A DNA stretch of 8,786 nucleotides from positions 1 to 8,786 of the forward strand of contig JAQVLM010000102.1 in assembly GCA_028704125.1 (NCBI GenBank). Reading direction: 5' to 3'. This stretch comes from Opitutales bacterium. GTDB taxonomy: Bacteria > Verrucomicrobiota > Verrucomicrobiia > Opitutales > JAFGAQ01. A program made the position numbers and the translations under genes. Shown here piece after piece: positions 6,118 to 8,786 of the stretch (the first letter of the stretch is position 1; each line of letters opens with the position of its first letter). The notes below the pieces were generated by a model. The model was not told the origin of the DNA. It was given only the letters and a program-made list of their open reading frames with translations, and ran no database searches.

Positions 6118-8786
6118 ATGAACCCCATGTTTCAACTCTTCCTCAGGGCAGCCGCGTTGATATTCCCTCTGTTGATCACAGCACAAACCGCCCATATTGA
6201 CTTTGCGACGCAGCATCAGCGGATCAGGGGGTTCGGGGCGGTTGACATGCCCGACTGGATCAATGGCCTCTCAGTGGAGGAGGTTGATCGTGCCTTCGGA
6301 GCCGGAGATGGCCAGCTCGGATTCACTATCCTGCGGATCAAAGTGCCGGTTGATCGCGGGCAATGGTCCAAAGGGCTGGAAGCGGCGATCCGCGCAAAAT
6401 CCATTGGGGCCATTCTTCTGGCATCTCCTTGGTCACCCCCTGCCCACATGAAAACCAATGGCAGCCTTGTCGGCGGTGAGCTGCTTCCCGGGCACTATCG
6501 GGATTATGCGCAACACCTCGCTGACTTTGCGAACTACATGAAGGATAACGGGGCTGAGCTTTTCGCTATCTCGATTCAAAACGAACCCGACATCCGGGTG
6601 GACTACGAAAGCTGCGATTGGACACCGGCCCAGATGGTCGATTTCCTCAAAAACCATGCATCCATCATCCCATGCCTGGTCGTAGCGCCGGAATCCTTCC
6701 GCTTTGACCGCAGCAAATCCGACCCGATCCTGCGCGATCCCGAGGCCGCTGCGGAAGTGGACATCATCGGCGGGCACATCTACGGAGGCGGCCTCTATGC
6801 CTACCCGCTCGCTGAGCGACTCAACAAAGAAGTCTGGATGACCGAACACCTCGAACTCGAGATCGACTGGGCAAGCGTGTTGGCCACCGGAAAAGAAATC
6901 CATGACTGCATGGCCAGCAATTTCAACGCTTACCTCTGGTGGTATCTGCGCCGTTTCTACGGGCCTCTTGCGGAAGACGGTTCCATGAGCCAACGCGGCT
7001 ATGTGATGAGTCACTTCTCCCGCTTTGTCCGACCCGGATGGTATCGGGTGGAGGCAGATTCCACACCCGCTCAAGGCGTATTCGTCAGTGCCTTCCGCGA
7101 CACTGAATCAGCCACCATTGTGGTCATCAACCGGAACCCGTCCCCGCAACCCCTATCCCTGGCGTTTGAGGGAGGCGCGCTTGGGCAACTCGGCCGGTGG
7201 GAGAGCACCGCCGACCATAATGCAGCGCGAATGGAAGCGATTGAAGTCAGTGCCGATCCAACGCTTCTGTCACTTCCGCCCCAAAGCATCATGACCCTGG
7301 CAGGGCCACTCCGTTCGGTAACATCCCTGATCAATCCGGTATTACCCGGGAATCACCCCGATCCGGTCCTGCTTCAGGATGGCGAGGATTTCTACCTGAG
7401 TGGATCGAGCCGCCACCCGTCACCTTTTGGCGAGATTCTTCACTCCAGAGACCTCATGCATTGGGAAACCCTAAGTCACGTGATTCCCGCAAACCGTTCC
7501 GCCTGGATCGCGGATCAGTATCCCGGAGCAGAATGGCAAGGCGTGATCACCCGTTTTCACGGATCCTTCCGTTTCTATTTCTCCAACCTGAGCCATCCCG
7601 CGATCTTCGCGTGCACTGCCGATAGTCCCGGAGGCCCGTGGTCGGATCCCATCCAGATCGGCAGCATCGAAACCCCTTCCTCAGGCGGTACGGATATTTC
7701 GGTGTTCGTTGATGACGATGGGACGCCCTATCTGCTTTCAAGAAGCGCTTCGACCAACCGCATCCACATGCTCGGAGCTGACGGTCATCCGACCAATAAG
7801 CGCATCGATCTCGACTGGATGCTTGGATACCCCGCATGGAACGGGAAAGCCAGCCCTGTGTTAATCAGAAGAGACGGCTGGTATTACTACTTCACAACTG
7901 CCGGCGAATCCGGAGTCCAACATGTTCTGCGTACCCGCAACCTCACCGCCTCACCCGGAAACTGGCAGAGCCTCGGGGCGTGCGTTGAACCAATCTCCGA
8001 ACCGGAAGTGCAGTTCCGTCTATCCACCCACATGACCGCCCCCGTTCAGATCCAGGATGGATCATGGTGGACTCTGTCGCACAGCTTCCGGATCAACCAT
8101 CTGGATGACTGGAGCGGGTTCGGGCGACAGGGTTTACTCCACAGCATCACATGGAGCAATGACGGTATGCCGATCATTTCCGCGCCGACCCTTCATCCAA
8201 CGCCCGGACCGAGCCTCATGAGCACCGGAATTCCTCGCAGGAGCACCCGTTCCGACTGGTTCGAAACCGGACAGCCGGGTCCACACTGGTTTTTCCAAAA
8301 TACATCCGATGCCGACCGGATCAACCTGTCCGAAAAAGCAGGATGGCTTATCATGGACGCCACAAATGGGAAAACCCATATTCTCCAACGCGAAACGGAA
8401 GCATCCTATTCCGTGGCAACGCTGGTTTCGCTGCAAGCCGATGCCCCGGGTCAACGCGGCGGGATCAGCCTGACAAACCCGGATGGATCGCTGGCAATCG
8501 AGCTCTACAGTGGTTTCTCAGATGGAAGGAATATTGGAGTGAACCTATTCGGAGACCGATTCGAAATCGATAATCCTTTCGGAGATTCCATCTGGCTCAA
8601 ATTGGAACGGAACGGCCATCTTCTCAACGCCTTCTACAGCCCGAACGGGGTCCGATGGGATCTGATCCTCCGCAATATTGACCTCCGAACTCTCGACATG
8701 GGAAAAACCCACCAACCCCAATCCGCCGGAAATACGATTGGACTCTTCTCCAAAGGAACCCGGGTTGGATTTTTCTCGTTCCAACC
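6118..8786 (+). CDS. Secreted tripartite GH30 (subfamily 8-like) xylanase - GH43-like - beta-sandwich protein, partial at right edge
   Basis: The frame is open for 889 codons to the window edge. Residues 1-25 form a signal peptide (ending ITAQTA). Residues 26-396 match GH30 subfamily 8 endoxylanases along their length: RIRGFGAVDMPDWI, QLGFTILRI, ASPWSPPAHM, ISIQNEPD with acid/base E156, VWMTEH with nucleophile E243, AYLWWYLRRFYGPLAEDG and SHFSRFVRPG, then the side beta-domain. This module should cut the xylan backbone with retention. The arginine that binds methylglucuronate in this subfamily appears replaced by D250 and its loop is short. Residues 405-700 form a second, GH43-like propeller: NHPDPVLL (D415) and TDISVFVDDDG (D526) are kept, but KASPVLIRRDGWYYYF has Ala578 where the acid Glu is expected. 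Residues 713-889 look like the ConA-like sandwich found after GH43 domains. It is transcribed divergently from GH95/GH43. The true C-terminus, possibly with a binding or sorting module, is outside the window. Confidence 0.9.
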   Translation, partial: MNPMFQLFLRAAALIFPLLITAQTAHIDFATQHQRIRGFGAVDMPDWINGLSVEEVDRAFGAGDGQLGFTILRIKVPVDRGQWSKGLEAAIRAKSIGAILLASPWSPPAHMKTNGSLVGGELLPGHYRDYAQHLADFANYMKDNGAELFAISIQNEPDIRVDYESCDWTPAQMVDFLKNHASIIPCLVVAPESFRFDRSKSDPILRDPEAAAEVDIIGGHIYGGGLYAYPLAERLNKEVWMTEHLELEIDWASVLATGKEIHDCMASNFNAYLWWYLRRFYGPLAEDGSMSQRGYVMSHFSRFVRPGWYRVEADSTPAQGVFVSAFRDTESATIVVINRNPSPQPLSLAFEGGALGQLGRWESTADHNAARMEAIEVSADPTLLSLPPQSIMTLAGPLRSVTSLINPVLPGNHPDPVLLQDGEDFYLSGSSRHPSPFGEILHSRDLMHWETLSHVIPANRSAWIADQYPGAEWQGVITRFHGSFRFYFSNLSHPAIFACTADSPGGPWSDPIQIGSIETPSSGGTDISVFVDDDGTPYLLSRSASTNRIHMLGADGHPTNKRIDLDWMLGYPAWNGKASPVLIRRDGWYYYFTTAGESGVQHVLRTRNLTASPGNWQSLGACVEPISEPEVQFRLSTHMTAPVQIQDGSWWTLSHSFRINHLDDWSGFGRQGLLHSITWSNDGMPIISAPTLHPTPGPSLMSTGIPRRSTRSDWFETGQPGPHWFFQNTSDADRINLSEKAGWLIMDATNGKTHILQRETEASYSVATLVSLQADAPGQRGGISLTNPDGSLAIELYSGFSDGRNIGVNLFGDRFEIDNPFGDSIWLKLERNGHLLNAFYSPNGVRWDLILRNIDLRTLDMGKTHQPQSAGNTIGLFSKGTRVGFFSFQ

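Noticed and set aside
5778..6216. Minus-strand frames across the divergent intergenic region and the start of the GH30 gene
   Set aside because: No ribosome binding site or family resemblance; they overlap a well-supported start and signal peptide on the other strand.

Overview
The window looks like part of a polysaccharide-degradation locus from a free-living, secreting bacterium, at moderate GC. The mix of secreted GH95, GH43 and GH30 enzymes next to a GC-rich RHS/YD-repeat remnant suggests a Verrucomicrobiota- or Planctomycetes-like saccharolytic bacterium. That placement is a guess from gene content only; no ribosomal or other marker gene is present.

Layout, left to right. (1) 1-902, minus strand: a GC-rich RHS/YD-repeat fragment, open through the left edge. 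It lacks a start and its frame breaks near 856. (2) 884-973, plus strand: a short remnant that reads like the end of an Ig/cadherin-like domain, running head-on into the RHS fragment. (3) 974-1262: AT-richer non-coding DNA holding two hairpins that could end minus-strand transcription. (4) 1263-3029, minus: a secreted GH43 glycosidase with a C-terminal beta-sandwich. (5) 3168-5684, minus: a secreted GH95 enzyme, upstream of the GH43 and probably co-transcribed with it. (6) 5685-6117: a divergent intergenic region with several dyad elements. (7) 6118-8786, plus: a secreted GH30-GH43-sandwich fusion, open through the right edge.

Function. The GH30 module closely resembles subfamily 8 endoxylanases. 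The stand-alone GH43 has the features of a beta-xylosidase/alpha-L-arabinofuranosidase, and GH95 removes terminal L-fucose or L-galactose. Together they fit stepwise breakdown of a decorated (glucurono)arabinoxylan: backbone cutting by GH30, and side-chain and oligomer trimming by GH95 and GH43. Three residue-level departures deserve attention. The GH30 module seems to lack the arginine that binds methylglucuronic acid. The fused GH43-like module seems to lack its general-acid glutamate. The GH95 has Thr where characterised fucosidases have His, which may indicate L-galactose specificity. No transporter, regulator, RNA gene, CRISPR array or insertion sequence was seen. I did not find a wholly new type of system; the unusual features are the tripartite enzyme, the atypical active sites and the remnant junction at the left.
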